Shown here: piece by piece, positions 41,934-50,122 of the stretch
Layout of the letters: each line of letters begins with the position of its first letter
How positions within the stretch are numbered: position 1 is the stretch's first letter
Assembly (NCBI GenBank): GCA_027493885.1
Contig: JAOSJZ010000001.1
Coordinates: 2,784,622-2,848,621, forward strand
Direction: 5' to 3'
Length of the DNA stretch: 64,000 nt
Origin: Gaiella sp.
GTDB taxonomy: Bacteria > Actinomycetota > Thermoleophilia > Gaiellales > Gaiellaceae
Notes under the pieces: model-generated
What the model saw: only the letters and a program-made list of their open reading frames with translations
Told to the model about the DNA's origin: nothing
Databases searched by the model: none
Made by a program: the position numbers and the translations under genes

Positions 41934-43181
41934 TCAGCGCGGCACGTCGAGGCCGCGCACGTCGATCTCGGGCGGCCGCCCCGAGACGAGGTCGGCTGCG
42001 AGCTTCCCGGAGCCGCACGCCATCGCCCAGCCGGAATGGCCGTGGCCCGTGTTGACGAGGAGGTTCGGATACTGCCCGAACCCGATCAGCGGCGGCCCGC
42101 CCGGCGTCATCGGCCGCAGGCACGCGCGGTACTCACCCGCGGCGTAGTCGGCCGCGCGCGGGAGGAGCTCCCGCGCCAGCCGCGAGATGTTCGCGAAGTC
42201 TCGCTCCCTGTGACCGCGGTCATGCCCCGCGAACTCGGCCGTGGAGGACATGCGCAACCGGTCGCCGAGGTTCGACCACGCGACGAGCGTCGCCTCGTCG
42301 ACGCCGCCGTGCGCAGGAGGGCGGTGCTCACCGCGGATCGGGAACGTGGCGGAGTAGCCCTTGGCGGGATAGACGGGAAGCCGCTGGCCGACGCTCCGCG
42401 CGAGCGCCGGGCTGTCCACGCCGAGGGCGATGACGTAGGCGTCGGCCCGCAGCACACCCGCGTCCGTGACGATCCCGGTGACGCGCGTCCCGTCGGCCTC
42501 GAGCGCGCGCGCCGTCGTCCCCAGGCGGAAGCGCACCCCCCGCGCCCGGCAGCGCGCGGCGAGCTCGTTCGTGAACCGCTCGCAGTCGCCGCTCTCGTCG
42601 CCCGGGTCGAGGATCGCGCCCGCGAGCCGGCCTCGGGCGCCGGCGAGCGCCGGCTCGAGCGCGATGCACGCGTCAGGGTCGAGCACGTCCTGCTCGCGGC
42701 CGAGCTCGCGCAGGATGCGGGAGCGCTCGAAGTCCCGCTCGAGCCCACGCGGGTCGCGGTAGACGTAGAGCACTCCCTGCGAGACCGGCCCGTAGTCGAG
42801 CCGCTCCTCGCGGACGACGTCGTGCAGCAGCTCCTGGCTGTAGGCGCAGAGCCTGAACGAGGCGAGGGTGTTCGTCTCGGAGCGCGAGCTCGTGCACTCG
42901 CGCAGGAACCGGATCCCGAAGCGGACGAGCTCGGGGTCGGGCCGCAGCCGGACGCGGATCGCAACCTCCCGGCCGACGAGCGAGCGGAACAGCAGCCCCG
43001 GGGCGGCCGGCGACGCCCACGAGAACGCATGCCCGGGCGCGATCAGGCCGGCGTTGCCGGAGCTCGCGTCCAGCGCGAGGCGCTCGGCACGCTCGACGAC
43101 CTCGACCTCGTGCCCGTCCCGTGCGAGGTAGTACGCGGTCGCCACGCCGATCACCCCTCCACCCATGACGAAGACGCGCAT
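41934..43181 (-). CDS. dadA: D-amino acid dehydrogenase (DadA-like FAD oxidoreductase)
   Basis: A 415-residue FAD-dependent oxidoreductase of the DAO family. It has the FAD-binding motif VMGGGVIGVATAYYLARDGH at the N-terminus, ASSGNAGLIAPGHAFSWASP (DadA-like), PVYPAKGYSATFPI, and the C-terminal flavin contact LLVNTGHGHSGWAMACGSGK. Known DadA enzymes deaminate D-alanine and other D-amino acids, feeding electrons to the respiratory chain. No alanine racemase is nearby. It is divergent from the MMPL gene with 192 bp between them. Confidence 0.9.
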   Translation of the reverse strand: MRVFVMGGGVIGVATAYYLARDGHEVEVVERAERLALDASSGNAGLIAPGHAFSWASPAAPGLLFRSLVGREVAIRVRLRPDPELVRFGIRFLRECTSSRSETNTLASFRLCAYSQELLHDVVREERLDYGPVSQGVLYVYRDPRGLERDFERSRILRELGREQDVLDPDACIALEPALAGARGRLAGAILDPGDESGDCERFTNELAARCRARGVRFRLGTTARALEADGTRVTGIVTDAGVLRADAYVIALGVDSPALARSVGQRLPVYPAKGYSATFPIRGEHRPPAHGGVDEATLVAWSNLGDRLRMSSTAEFAGHDRGHRERDFANISRLARELLPRAADYAAGEYRACLRPMTPGGPPLIGFGQYPNLLVNTGHGHSGWAMACGSGKLAADLVSGRPPEIDVRGLDVPR

Positions 43182-43257
43182 CTCGTCGCATCCAACCAGC
43201 AGACGGCCGCGGTCGTAGGAGATCCCCCGGCGGGTCGGGGCCCGGGACGAGCATCAC

Positions 43258-43312
43258 TTGACAAAATGAGACGGGCATGTCTATATTACAGCAATAGAGA
43301 CACGACTGTCTC
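43258..43312 (+). promoter_or_regulatory. MMPL promoter with two TetR-type operators
   Basis: TTGACA (43258-43263), 18 nt, TATATT (43282-43287): a near-consensus housekeeping promoter. Two matching inverted repeats: GAGAC-N6-GTCTA at 43268-43283, inside the -35/-10 spacer, and perfect GAGAC-N6-GTCTC at 43297-43312 around the expected transcript start; centres are 29 bp apart. The downstream tetR gene is the obvious repressor. Confidence 0.75.
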
Positions 43313-43373
43313 AAGTCTTGGCGCGACTGCCCGGCACGCGCCCCATGATTCGCGCAGCTCGAGGAGGCTCTTG

Positions 43374-45527
43374 ATGTTCCGCCGTCTGTCGCACTTCGTC
43401 GTCGCCCACCGCTTCTGGGTGATCGCCGCCTGGCTTCTGGCCGCCGTCGCGATCGTGCCGTTCTCGCCGAAGCTCGGCGACGTCACCAACTCCGACGAGG
43501 CGAGCTTCCTGCCGAGCTCGTACGAGTCGGCCCAGGCCGACGCGCTGGCCCGCGAGGCGTTCCCCGACGAGGCCGGCGCGACGGCGCTCCTGGTCTTCGA
43601 GCGCTCCGACGGCGGCGCGCTCACGGATCGCGATCGCGACGTCGTCGCCCGAACCGTCCGCGACCTCTCGGTGAGCGGGATCGACCGCGTCGCCGGCGCC
43701 CGAACGGGGGAGCCGGAGCAGCTCTCGCCCGACGGCCGGGCTCAGCTCGCCGTCGTCCGCTTCGACGGCGGCTCGAGCGAGAGCGCGGTGCTCGACGCTG
43801 CGGCATCCGTCCGCGACGAGACGTCCGAGCGGCTGGAAGGCACCGGCCTCGAGGCCGGTCTCACCGGCGACGCTGCGATCAAGCTCGACGACCGCAATGC
43901 CCACGGCACGGCCGAGAAGACGGTCGGCGTGGCCACCGTCGCGCTGATCCTGGTGCTGCTGCTGGCGCTGTTCCGGAGCCCCGTCGCCGCGCTGCTGCCG
44001 ATCGTCTCGATCGCGCTCGTCTTCCTGACCGCCAACTCCCTGATCGCGCTGTCGGCGCAGACGCTCGGCTTCGACGTCAGCCCCGACCTGCCGCCGCTCC
44101 TGACCGTCGTCCTGTTCGGCATCGGCACCGACTACATCCTGTTCACCCTCTTCCGCTACCGAGAGGGGCTCCGCGCCGGCAGGCGCGGCCGCGAGGCCGT
44201 CGCCGACGCAGCCTCCCGTGTCGGCGAGGTGATCACCTTCGCCGCATTCGTGGTGATGATCGCGTTCTCCGCGCTCGCGCTCTCGCAGCTCGGCTCGCTC
44301 CAGACGATGGCCCCGGGGCTCGTCACGGGCGTCGCCCTGATGTGGCTCGCCGGCATCACCCTCGTGCCCGCCCTGCTCTCCCTCCTCGGCCCCCGCGTCT
44401 TCTGGCCGTCGCGGCGCTGGCGGCGCACCCCGGAGCGGCCGGTCTACCGCCGTATCGGCGCTCTGATCGCCCGGCGGCCCGGCCGGGCCGCCGCCGCCTC
44501 TGCCGCGGCCCTGGTCGTCCTCGCGGGTGGCGCCGTCTTCTACAGCGCCGACTACGACGCGATCAACCAGCTGCCTCCCGGCGCCGAGTCGCGGCAGGCG
44601 TTCGAGACGCTGCGCGCCTCGTTCCCGGCCGGGGCGATCACGCCGACACACGTCTACGTCACGAGCGAGCGCCCGCTCGACCGCGGCCGGATTGCCGACC
44701 TCGCCGCGACCGCGAAGCGGCCGGAGGGCGTGGCCTCGGTGAAGCAGCCGGTCTACAGCGCCGACGGCCGCACGGCCCGTGTCGACGTCGTCCTCGCCGG
44801 GAACCCGTACGCGAAGGAGTCGCTCGACGCGATCGAGGGGCCGATCCGCGCCGCGGCGCACGCGTCCGGCGCCGGCGAGCGCGTCCTCGTTGGCGGCCAG
44901 ACCGCGGCGAGCGCCGACGTCCTTGCGGCGACGAACCACGACTACGCCGTCGTCTTCCCGGTCGCGGCGCTGGCGATCGCGCTCCTCCTCGCCTGGCTGC
45001 TGCGCAGCCTGGTGGCGCCGCTCTACCTGCTCGGGGCCGTGATGCTCGGCTTCGCCGCCACGCTCGGCGTGGCCGTCGTGGCCTTCCAGGGTGTCTTCGG
45101 CGAGCCGGGCGTGAAGTCCCTGCTACCGGTGATCCTGTATCTGTTCGTCGTGGCCGTCGGCACCGACTACAGCATCCTGATGACCGCACGGCTGCGTGAG
45201 GAGGCGCTCCAGGGGAAGGCGCCGCGCGAGGCGACGGCGCTCGGCGTCGAGCACGCGGGCCCGGCGATCGCCGCCGCGGGGATCATCCTCGCCGGCACGT
45301 TCACCGCGCTCCTCCTGACGGGCATCGCCTCGCTGATGCAGATCGGCTTTGCGGTCTCGGGCGGGATCCTGGTCACGTCACTCGTGATGGCCACCCTGCT
45401 CGTCCCGAGCCTGACCACGCTGCTCGGGCGTCGCGCCTGGTGGCCCGGCCACCGCGACCGCTCGGGGCCGCGTCCCGGCCCGGAGCCGGAGTCCCCGGTC
45501 GTCGAGGAGCAGGTGCTCGCGAAGTGA
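43374..45527 (+). CDS. MMPL/RND family membrane exporter
   Basis: A 717-residue transporter of MMPL (mycobacterial membrane protein large) type. It has an N-terminal membrane helix (HRFWVIAAWLLAAVAIVPF), an extracytoplasmic domain, a six-helix block containing LFGIGTDYILFTLFRYREG, a second extracytoplasmic domain, and a second six-helix block with VAVGTDYSILMTARLREEAL. The two GTDY motifs in TM4 and TM10 are the proton-relay signature. GAGGAGG precedes the ATG at 43374. It is co-transcribed with tetR (GTGA overlap) from an operator-controlled promoter, so it is probably a ligand-induced lipid or drug exporter. Confidence 0.93.
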   Translation: MFRRLSHFVVAHRFWVIAAWLLAAVAIVPFSPKLGDVTNSDEASFLPSSYESAQADALAREAFPDEAGATALLVFERSDGGALTDRDRDVVARTVRDLSVSGIDRVAGARTGEPEQLSPDGRAQLAVVRFDGGSSESAVLDAAASVRDETSERLEGTGLEAGLTGDAAIKLDDRNAHGTAEKTVGVATVALILVLLLALFRSPVAALLPIVSIALVFLTANSLIALSAQTLGFDVSPDLPPLLTVVLFGIGTDYILFTLFRYREGLRAGRRGREAVADAASRVGEVITFAAFVVMIAFSALALSQLGSLQTMAPGLVTGVALMWLAGITLVPALLSLLGPRVFWPSRRWRRTPERPVYRRIGALIARRPGRAAAASAAALVVLAGGAVFYSADYDAINQLPPGAESRQAFETLRASFPAGAITPTHVYVTSERPLDRGRIADLAATAKRPEGVASVKQPVYSADGRTARVDVVLAGNPYAKESLDAIEGPIRAAAHASGAGERVLVGGQTAASADVLAATNHDYAVVFPVAALAIALLLAWLLRSLVAPLYLLGAVMLGFAATLGVAVVAFQGVFGEPGVKSLLPVILYLFVVAVGTDYSILMTARLREEALQGKAPREATALGVEHAGPAIAAAGIILAGTFTALLLTGIASLMQIGFAVSGGILVTSLVMATLLVPSLTTLLGRRAWWPGHRDRSGPRPGPEPESPVVEEQVLAK

Positions 45528-46132
45528 CGGCCGGGAGCCGAGGGGACGCCGGGCGGGCGTCCGGGCGGGCCGTGCCCCGGCGTGCGGACGCGGTCCGGAA
45601 CGAGGCGGCGATCGCCGAGGCTGCGATGCGCGTCCTCGCCGACCGGCCCGGTGCGAGCATGGCCGAGATCGCCGAGGCTTCCGGTCTCGGCCGTGCGACG
45701 CTCTACCGTCACTTCCGGAGCCGTGGCGACCTCGTCCGCGCGATCCAGCGCCAGGCGCTCGAGGCCGCGAGCGACGCGATCGCCGCCTGCTGCCTCGACG
45801 CCCATCCTGCGCCCCACGCGCTTCGGCGCGCCGTCGAGGCCCTCGTCGGGGTGGGCGATCGCTACCGCGTGCTCGGGCGGGAAGCCTCGCTCGATCCCCT
45901 GATGTTGGAGCGCCAGCAGAGCGTGGCGCACCCCCTCCTCGAGACGATCCGGCGGGGGCAGCGTCGGGGGGAGCTCAGAGGCGACGTGTCCGCGGCCTGG
46001 GTGCTCGCCTCGATGGGCAGCCTGCTCGTGCTCGCCCTGCGCGAGATCGGCGCCGGCCGTCTCGCTCCGGACGACGCCGCCGCCGTCGTCACCGCGACGC
46101 TGCTCGAGGGCGTCGCCGCGACCGCCTCGTAG
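45524..46132 (+). CDS. TetR family transcriptional repressor
   Basis: A 202-residue regulator with an N-terminal helix-turn-helix: EAAIAEAAMRVLADRPGASM, AEIAEASGLGRATLYRHFRS (residues 28-67). The C-terminal domain is helical and ligand-binding. The GTG at 45524 overlaps the MMPL stop (GTGA), giving an exporter-repressor operon. The likely targets are the paired GAGAC-N6-GTCTC sites over the promoter of the same operon, so the system would be self-repressed. Confidence 0.92.
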   Translation: MTAGSRGDAGRASGRAVPRRADAVRNEAAIAEAAMRVLADRPGASMAEIAEASGLGRATLYRHFRSRGDLVRAIQRQALEAASDAIAACCLDAHPAPHALRRAVEALVGVGDRYRVLGREASLDPLMLERQQSVAHPLLETIRRGQRRGELRGDVSAAWVLASMGSLLVLALREIGAGRLAPDDAAAVVTATLLEGVAATAS

Positions 46133-46165
46133 CGCCCGGCGCCCGATTGCGTCGCCGCCGCTCGC

Positions 46166-46645
46166 TCAGGCGCTCGCGCCGGCGCAGACCCAGCCGTCCG
46201 GGATGCGCCCGCGCTCGAGAAACGTGACGAGCTCGGCGCTCGCCGGCGCGCCGAGCACCCCGTCGGCGTGGGGGTAGAGGATCGGCTCCTCCTTCGCGTT
46301 GTGCTTTGCGAGCTGGGCGAGCAGCCACTTGCACCGTCCCGGCACCTCGGCCGGGTCGTCGGCGAGCTCGCGCTCGATCGTGCCCATCGTGTCCCAGAGC
46401 TCGCCGTGCTCGCGCAGCATCACGAAGACCGGGGCCACGAACCCGGCGTCGCGCAACGGCGGAAAGAGGAACTCCTCCTCGAGGTAGATGTGGCGTCGCA
46501 GCGCGGTCATCGTCTGCTCGAGCGCCTCGATCCGGCTCTCGTCGTCGTCCGAGCTCGCGAGATAGTCCTCGATCGCCCGGTCGATCTCGCGGTGCTCCTG
46601 CTCGAGCGCCGAGGCCAGCGTTCCCTTCTCTCCCGCGTCCTGCAT
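46166..46645 (-). CDS. Hemerythrin-like (HHE) domain protein
   Basis: A 159-residue four-helix protein with hemerythrin ligands: EQEHREIDRAIEDYL, LRRHIYLEEEFLFPPLRDA, MLREHGELWDTMGTIERE and AKHNAKEEPILYPHAD, together giving the His/Glu set for a diiron site. Such proteins sense or store O2 or handle NO and peroxide stress. The ending GWVCAGASA is unremarkable. A TAGCGT box lies 9 nt before the ATG, so it may be leaderless. It is divergent from the argininosuccinate-lyase-like gene. Confidence 0.88.
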   Translation of the reverse strand: MQDAGEKGTLASALEQEHREIDRAIEDYLASSDDDESRIEALEQTMTALRRHIYLEEEFLFPPLRDAGFVAPVFVMLREHGELWDTMGTIERELADDPAEVPGRCKWLLAQLAKHNAKEEPILYPHADGVLGAPASAELVTFLERGRIPDGWVCAGASA

Positions 46646-46693
46646 GCCGGATGGACGCTATCGCACCGGCCGCGGCCCACCCCGCGGTTCTCG

Positions 46694-46699
46694 TAACCT
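46694..46699 (+). promoter_or_regulatory. TAACCT -10 box, leaderless start
   Basis: TAACCT ends 7 nt before the GTG at 46707. Confidence 0.5.
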
Positions 46700-46706
46700 C
46701 CCTCCG

Positions 46707-48206
46707 GTGTCCGGGACGGAGGAGCTGGGGCGGGGCGGTCGCCTGCGCGGCGCGGCCGCGGGCGAGCTGGTGGCCGCCGCCTACGCCGCAGAGAGCGCCC
46801 ACGGACCTCGCCTCGCTCGTGGCCTGTCCCTGGCCGACCTGGCGCACGCCGTCGCGCTCGTCGAGGGCGGCGACCTCGCCGGCGCGGATGCGAGGGCTCT
46901 CCTCGCGGGGCTGCTCGAGCTCCACGCGATCCCCGGTGACGAGTTCCCCTGGGACCCCTCGCTCGGCGACGCGTTCAACGCGCGGGAGGCCGAGCTCGAG
47001 CGGCGGGTCGGTCGGGAGGCGGCCGGCTGGCTGAGCGCGGGGAGGCCGCGGCGCGAAGCGTTTCGAGTCGCGCTGCGCCTGACGGCCCGCGCAGGGGCGC
47101 GGGAGCTCCACGACGCGCTCGTCGACCAGGCGACCGCGCTTGCGCGCCATGCGCGGGCGACCCGCGCCGCGCTCGCGACCGACTACACCTACCTCCAGCC
47201 GGCCCAGCCGACGACCGTGGGCCATCTCCTGCTCGCCTACGCGTATCCGGCGCTGCGCGACGCCGACCGCATCCGCGGGCTGCATGCCGGCCTCGGAGCG
47301 AGCGTCGCGGGGGCGGGAGGGAGCGCGGGCTCACGCTGGGCGCTCGACCGCGAGCGGCTCGCGGAGCTGCTCGGGTGCGAGGGGCTCGTCGAGCACGCCA
47401 GGGACGCGGCCTGGCAGGCCGACGTGTACGTCGAGTTGCTCGCGACGCTGGCGATCGCGGCCACGCACCAGAGCCAGCTGGGGCAGGACTTCGAGATCTA
47501 CGCGAGCCAGGAGTTCGGGCTCCTCGAGCTCGCCGACGCGCACAGCCGCGCGAGCGCGCTGATGCCCCAGAAGAAGAACCCGTATGCCCTCGCCGCGATC
47601 CGCACCCAGGCCGCGCAGGCGGCGGCGGACCTCGCGGGCGCGCTCGTCGTCCTCCACACCGGCTCGGCCCGCACCGACCATTTCCACCTCCTGAACGGGA
47701 CCGTCCCCCGCGCACTCGACGAGGCGATCGCGGTCGCCCAGCTGACCGCGTCGGTGCTCGAGGGCCTCGAGCTCGAGACGGCGCGCTTCGAGGAGGTCGC
47801 GCGCGAGAGCTTCGTCACCGCCGCCGACGTCGCGGACGTGCTCGCCCTCACGGGTGGGCTCGACTACCGCAGCGCGCACACCGTGGTCGGGCGCGCCGTC
47901 CGCGACCTCGTCGAGACGGGCGAGCAGCCGGCGGGCCTGACGCCGGCGCGCCTGACGGCGGCGGCCGAGGCGTCGATCGGAAGGCCGGTGGAGCTCGACG
48001 AGGCGGTGCTCCTGGCCGCGCTCGACCCGGCGGCGTGCGCGGCCGCGCGCCGGCAGGCGGGCTCGTCGTCGGAGGCCGCGATGGAGGCGATGCTGGCCGG
48101 GATCGACGGGATGCTGACCGAGCACGGGCACTGGAGCGCGCTCGTGCGAGAGAGCGAGTCGGCCGCGGAGGCGGCGCTGTTGGCTCGCGCCCGAGAGCTC
48201 GCGTGA
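46707..48206 (+). CDS. Argininosuccinate lyase-like enzyme (fumarase/aspartase superfamily)
   Basis: A 499-residue member of the fumarase/aspartase superfamily. It has TDYTYLQPAQPTTVGHLLLA (catalytic Thr-His region), LLATLAIAATHQSQLGQDF and the family signature RASALMPQKKNPYALAAIR. The residue pattern is closest to argininosuccinate lyase, but the N-terminal part (GGRLRGAAAGELVAAAYAAE) lacks the usual WGGRF..D opening and no arginine biosynthesis gene is adjacent, so a different lyase substrate is possible. The start is leaderless (TAACCT box). Confidence 0.83.
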   Translation: MSGTEELGRGGRLRGAAAGELVAAAYAAESAHGPRLARGLSLADLAHAVALVEGGDLAGADARALLAGLLELHAIPGDEFPWDPSLGDAFNAREAELERRVGREAAGWLSAGRPRREAFRVALRLTARAGARELHDALVDQATALARHARATRAALATDYTYLQPAQPTTVGHLLLAYAYPALRDADRIRGLHAGLGASVAGAGGSAGSRWALDRERLAELLGCEGLVEHARDAAWQADVYVELLATLAIAATHQSQLGQDFEIYASQEFGLLELADAHSRASALMPQKKNPYALAAIRTQAAQAAADLAGALVVLHTGSARTDHFHLLNGTVPRALDEAIAVAQLTASVLEGLELETARFEEVARESFVTAADVADVLALTGGLDYRSAHTVVGRAVRDLVETGEQPAGLTPARLTAAAEASIGRPVELDEAVLLAALDPAACAAARRQAGSSSEAAMEAMLAGIDGMLTEHGHWSALVRESESAAEAALLARARELA

Positions 48207-48315
48207 CCTCGCGCCGACGACGTGCGCGCCCGCCTAGAATGACCACGGCGATTTGCATGGTCGCAATCAGGAAAATCCGGCTCCCGTCGCCCCGCGCCCG
48301 ATCCCGGCGGCTGCA

Positions 48316-49415
48316 GTGACATCCGCCTCCGTCGCCGCGGTCGAGCCGGCGGGCACCGCCGCAGGCGCGTCGCCGTTCTCGGCGGCCCCGTTCATCGTCA
48401 TCTGGGAGGTGACGCGGGCCTGTGCGCTCGCCTGCGTCCACTGTCGCGCAGAGGCGATCCCGCACCGGCATCCGGACGAGCTGACGACGGAGGAGGGCGA
48501 GCGCCTGATCGACCGCATCGCCTCGTTCACGCCGCGCGCGCCGCTCTTCGTGCTCACCGGCGGCGACCCGCTCCGCCGGCGCGACGTGGCCCACTTCGTC
48601 GGCTATGGCGTCGAGCGGGGGCTGTCGGTCGCGCTGACGCCGAGCGGCACCGCCGCCGTCACGCGGGCGCGGCTCGAGGAGGTGCGCGACGCGGGCCTCG
48701 CGCGGCTGGCCGTCAGCCTCGACGGCTCGACCGCCGAGCGGCACGACGCCTTCCGTCGCGTGCGCGGCTCGCACCGCTTCACGATGCGGATCGTCGACGA
48801 CGCGCGCGACCTCGGCCTCCCGCTGCAGATCAACACGACGGTTGCGCGCCAGACGGTCGACGATCTGCCGCGGATCGCCGAGGCGGTCGAGCGCGCGGGA
48901 GTCGTGCTCTGGGCGCTCTTCTTCCTGATCCCGGTCGGCCGTGCCCAGGCCGAGGACGGGCTCTCGGCCGGCGAGATCGAGGAGGTGCTCGAGTGGGCGG
49001 CCGCCCTCTCCGGCTCCGTTCCGTTCGGGATCAAGACGACCGAGGCGCCGCACTACCACCGCGTCCTCGCCGGACGCCCGGACGTGGTGACCGGCCCTGC
49101 GCGCGGCGCTCCCGCGCTCGGCCGCGCCGGTCGCGCGGTCACCGACGGCAACGGCTTCGTGTTCGTCGACCACCTCGGCGCGATCTGTCCGAGCGGCTTC
49201 CTCCCCTGACCGCCGGCAACGTGCGCACGGACGACCTGGTGCAGGTCTACCGCGAGCACCCGCTCTTCCTCTCGCTCCGCGACCCCGACCGGCTCGGCGG
49301 CCGCTGCGGCCGCTGCGAGTTCCGCACCCGTTGCGGCGGCAGCCGTGCGCGCGCCTACGCGGCGACCGGCGACCCGCTCGCCGAGGATCCCGGCTGCGTG
49401 TACGAGCCGGCCTAG
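48316..49415 (+). CDS. Radical SAM/SPASM domain protein (frameshifted in this sequence)
   Basis: About 366 residues when restored. The radical SAM cluster motif C-x3-C-x2-C lies in VTRACALACVHCRAEAIPHR, followed by FVLTGGDPLRRRDV and AVSLDGSTAERHDAFRRVRG. The SPASM part has GAICPSGFLP then, after a frame change at the C4 run 49203-49206, TAGNVRTDDLVQVYREHPLF and RCGRCEFRTRCGGSRARAYA. Adding one C gives FLPLTAGNVR. Relatives include AhbD/PqqE-type enzymes of heme or peptide modification. The start is uncertain (GTG 48316 or TTG 48253). A 26-codon frame ends in the overlapping GTGA. Confidence 0.85.
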
Positions 49416-49424
49416 GCGGTCGCG

Positions 49425-50003
49425 CTACGCCGCCGCGCTCGCCGCCGGCTTGACGGTCGAGAGCTCGAGCTCGAGCTTGACCTTGTCGCCAACGAGGACG
49501 CCGCCGGCCTCGAGTGCCTGGTTCCACGTCAGGCCCCAGTCGGAGCGGTTGATCGTGCCGCGCACCTGGAGCGCGACGCGGTCGTTCCCCCACGGATCGC
49601 GCCCGCTCCCCTCGATTCCGCCGGTCAGCTCGACGGGCTTCGTGATCCCGCGGATGGTCAGGTCGCCGAGGACGCGGAAGTCCCCCTTCGCGGCGGGGAC
49701 GATCTCGGTGGACGCGAACGTGATCTCCGGATAGGCGTCCGCCTCGAAGAAGTCCGCCGAGCGAAGGTGTTCGTCACGCTTGGGCTCGTGGGTGTCGATG
49801 CTGGCCGCCTGGATCGTGCCGGTTGCGCGCAGCGTCCCGTCCTCGAGCGCCTCGAGCGTGCCGGTGAAATCGGTGAAGCGCCCCTTCACGGTCGCGATCA
49901 TGAGGTGCTTGACCTGGAACTCGACCGACGAGTGCGCCGGGTCGACGTGCCAGCTCCCGGGAGCGAGGAGCGCGGTCTCCGGTGCCGTGGCGATGGTCGT
50001 CAT
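49425..50003 (-). CDS. YceI family lipid-binding protein
   Basis: A 192-residue YceI/TT1927b lipocalin-like barrel: GSWHVDPAHSSVEFQVKHLM, VKGRFTDFTGTLEALEDGTL, AASIDTHEPKRDEHLRSADF, YPEITFASTEI and TIRGITKPVELTGGIEG. The family binds isoprenoid chains. There is no signal peptide, as in many actinobacterial cytosolic members. AGGAGG precedes the ATG at 50003. A near-consensus promoter with two inverted repeats lies just upstream, suggesting control by a MarR-type regulator that is not in the window. Confidence 0.92.
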   Translation of the reverse strand: MTTIATAPETALLAPGSWHVDPAHSSVEFQVKHLMIATVKGRFTDFTGTLEALEDGTLRATGTIQAASIDTHEPKRDEHLRSADFFEADAYPEITFASTEIVPAAKGDFRVLGDLTIRGITKPVELTGGIEGSGRDPWGNDRVALQVRGTINRSDWGLTWNQALEAGGVLVGDKVKLELELSTVKPAASAAA

Positions 50004-50026
50004 GTCTGCCTCCTGGTAGAAGAAGA

Positions 50027-50068
50027 TTGCTTGAGCAACAATCATACACAAAAAAGTTGTGCACGCAA
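50027..50068 (-). promoter_or_regulatory. yceI promoter with inverted repeats
   Basis: On the minus strand TTGCGT (50068-50063), 16 nt, TATGAT (50046-50041). The spacer holds CACAA-N5-TTGTG (50047-50061), and TTGCT-CA-AGCAA (50027-50038) covers the likely transcript start. Both positions are typical repressor sites. This is one of the few AT-rich stretches in the window. Confidence 0.65.
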
Positions 50069-50122
50069 GTAATTGGCCCTGCGAGCGTAGCCCGCCTCTC
50101 CATGCCTTCGCCGCCGTCCAGG

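Noticed and set aside
41892..43373. An upstream extension of the MMPL frame covering the dadA region
   Set aside because: It is antisense to dadA; the operator-bearing promoter, GAGGAGG and the ATG at 43374 define the real start.
49201..49215. TGA at 49207 in the radical SAM gene as a second selenocysteine codon
   Set aside because: Reading through the TGA in the same frame gives no family sequence, whereas adding one C to the C4 run restores FLPLTAGNVR; a frameshift explains it.
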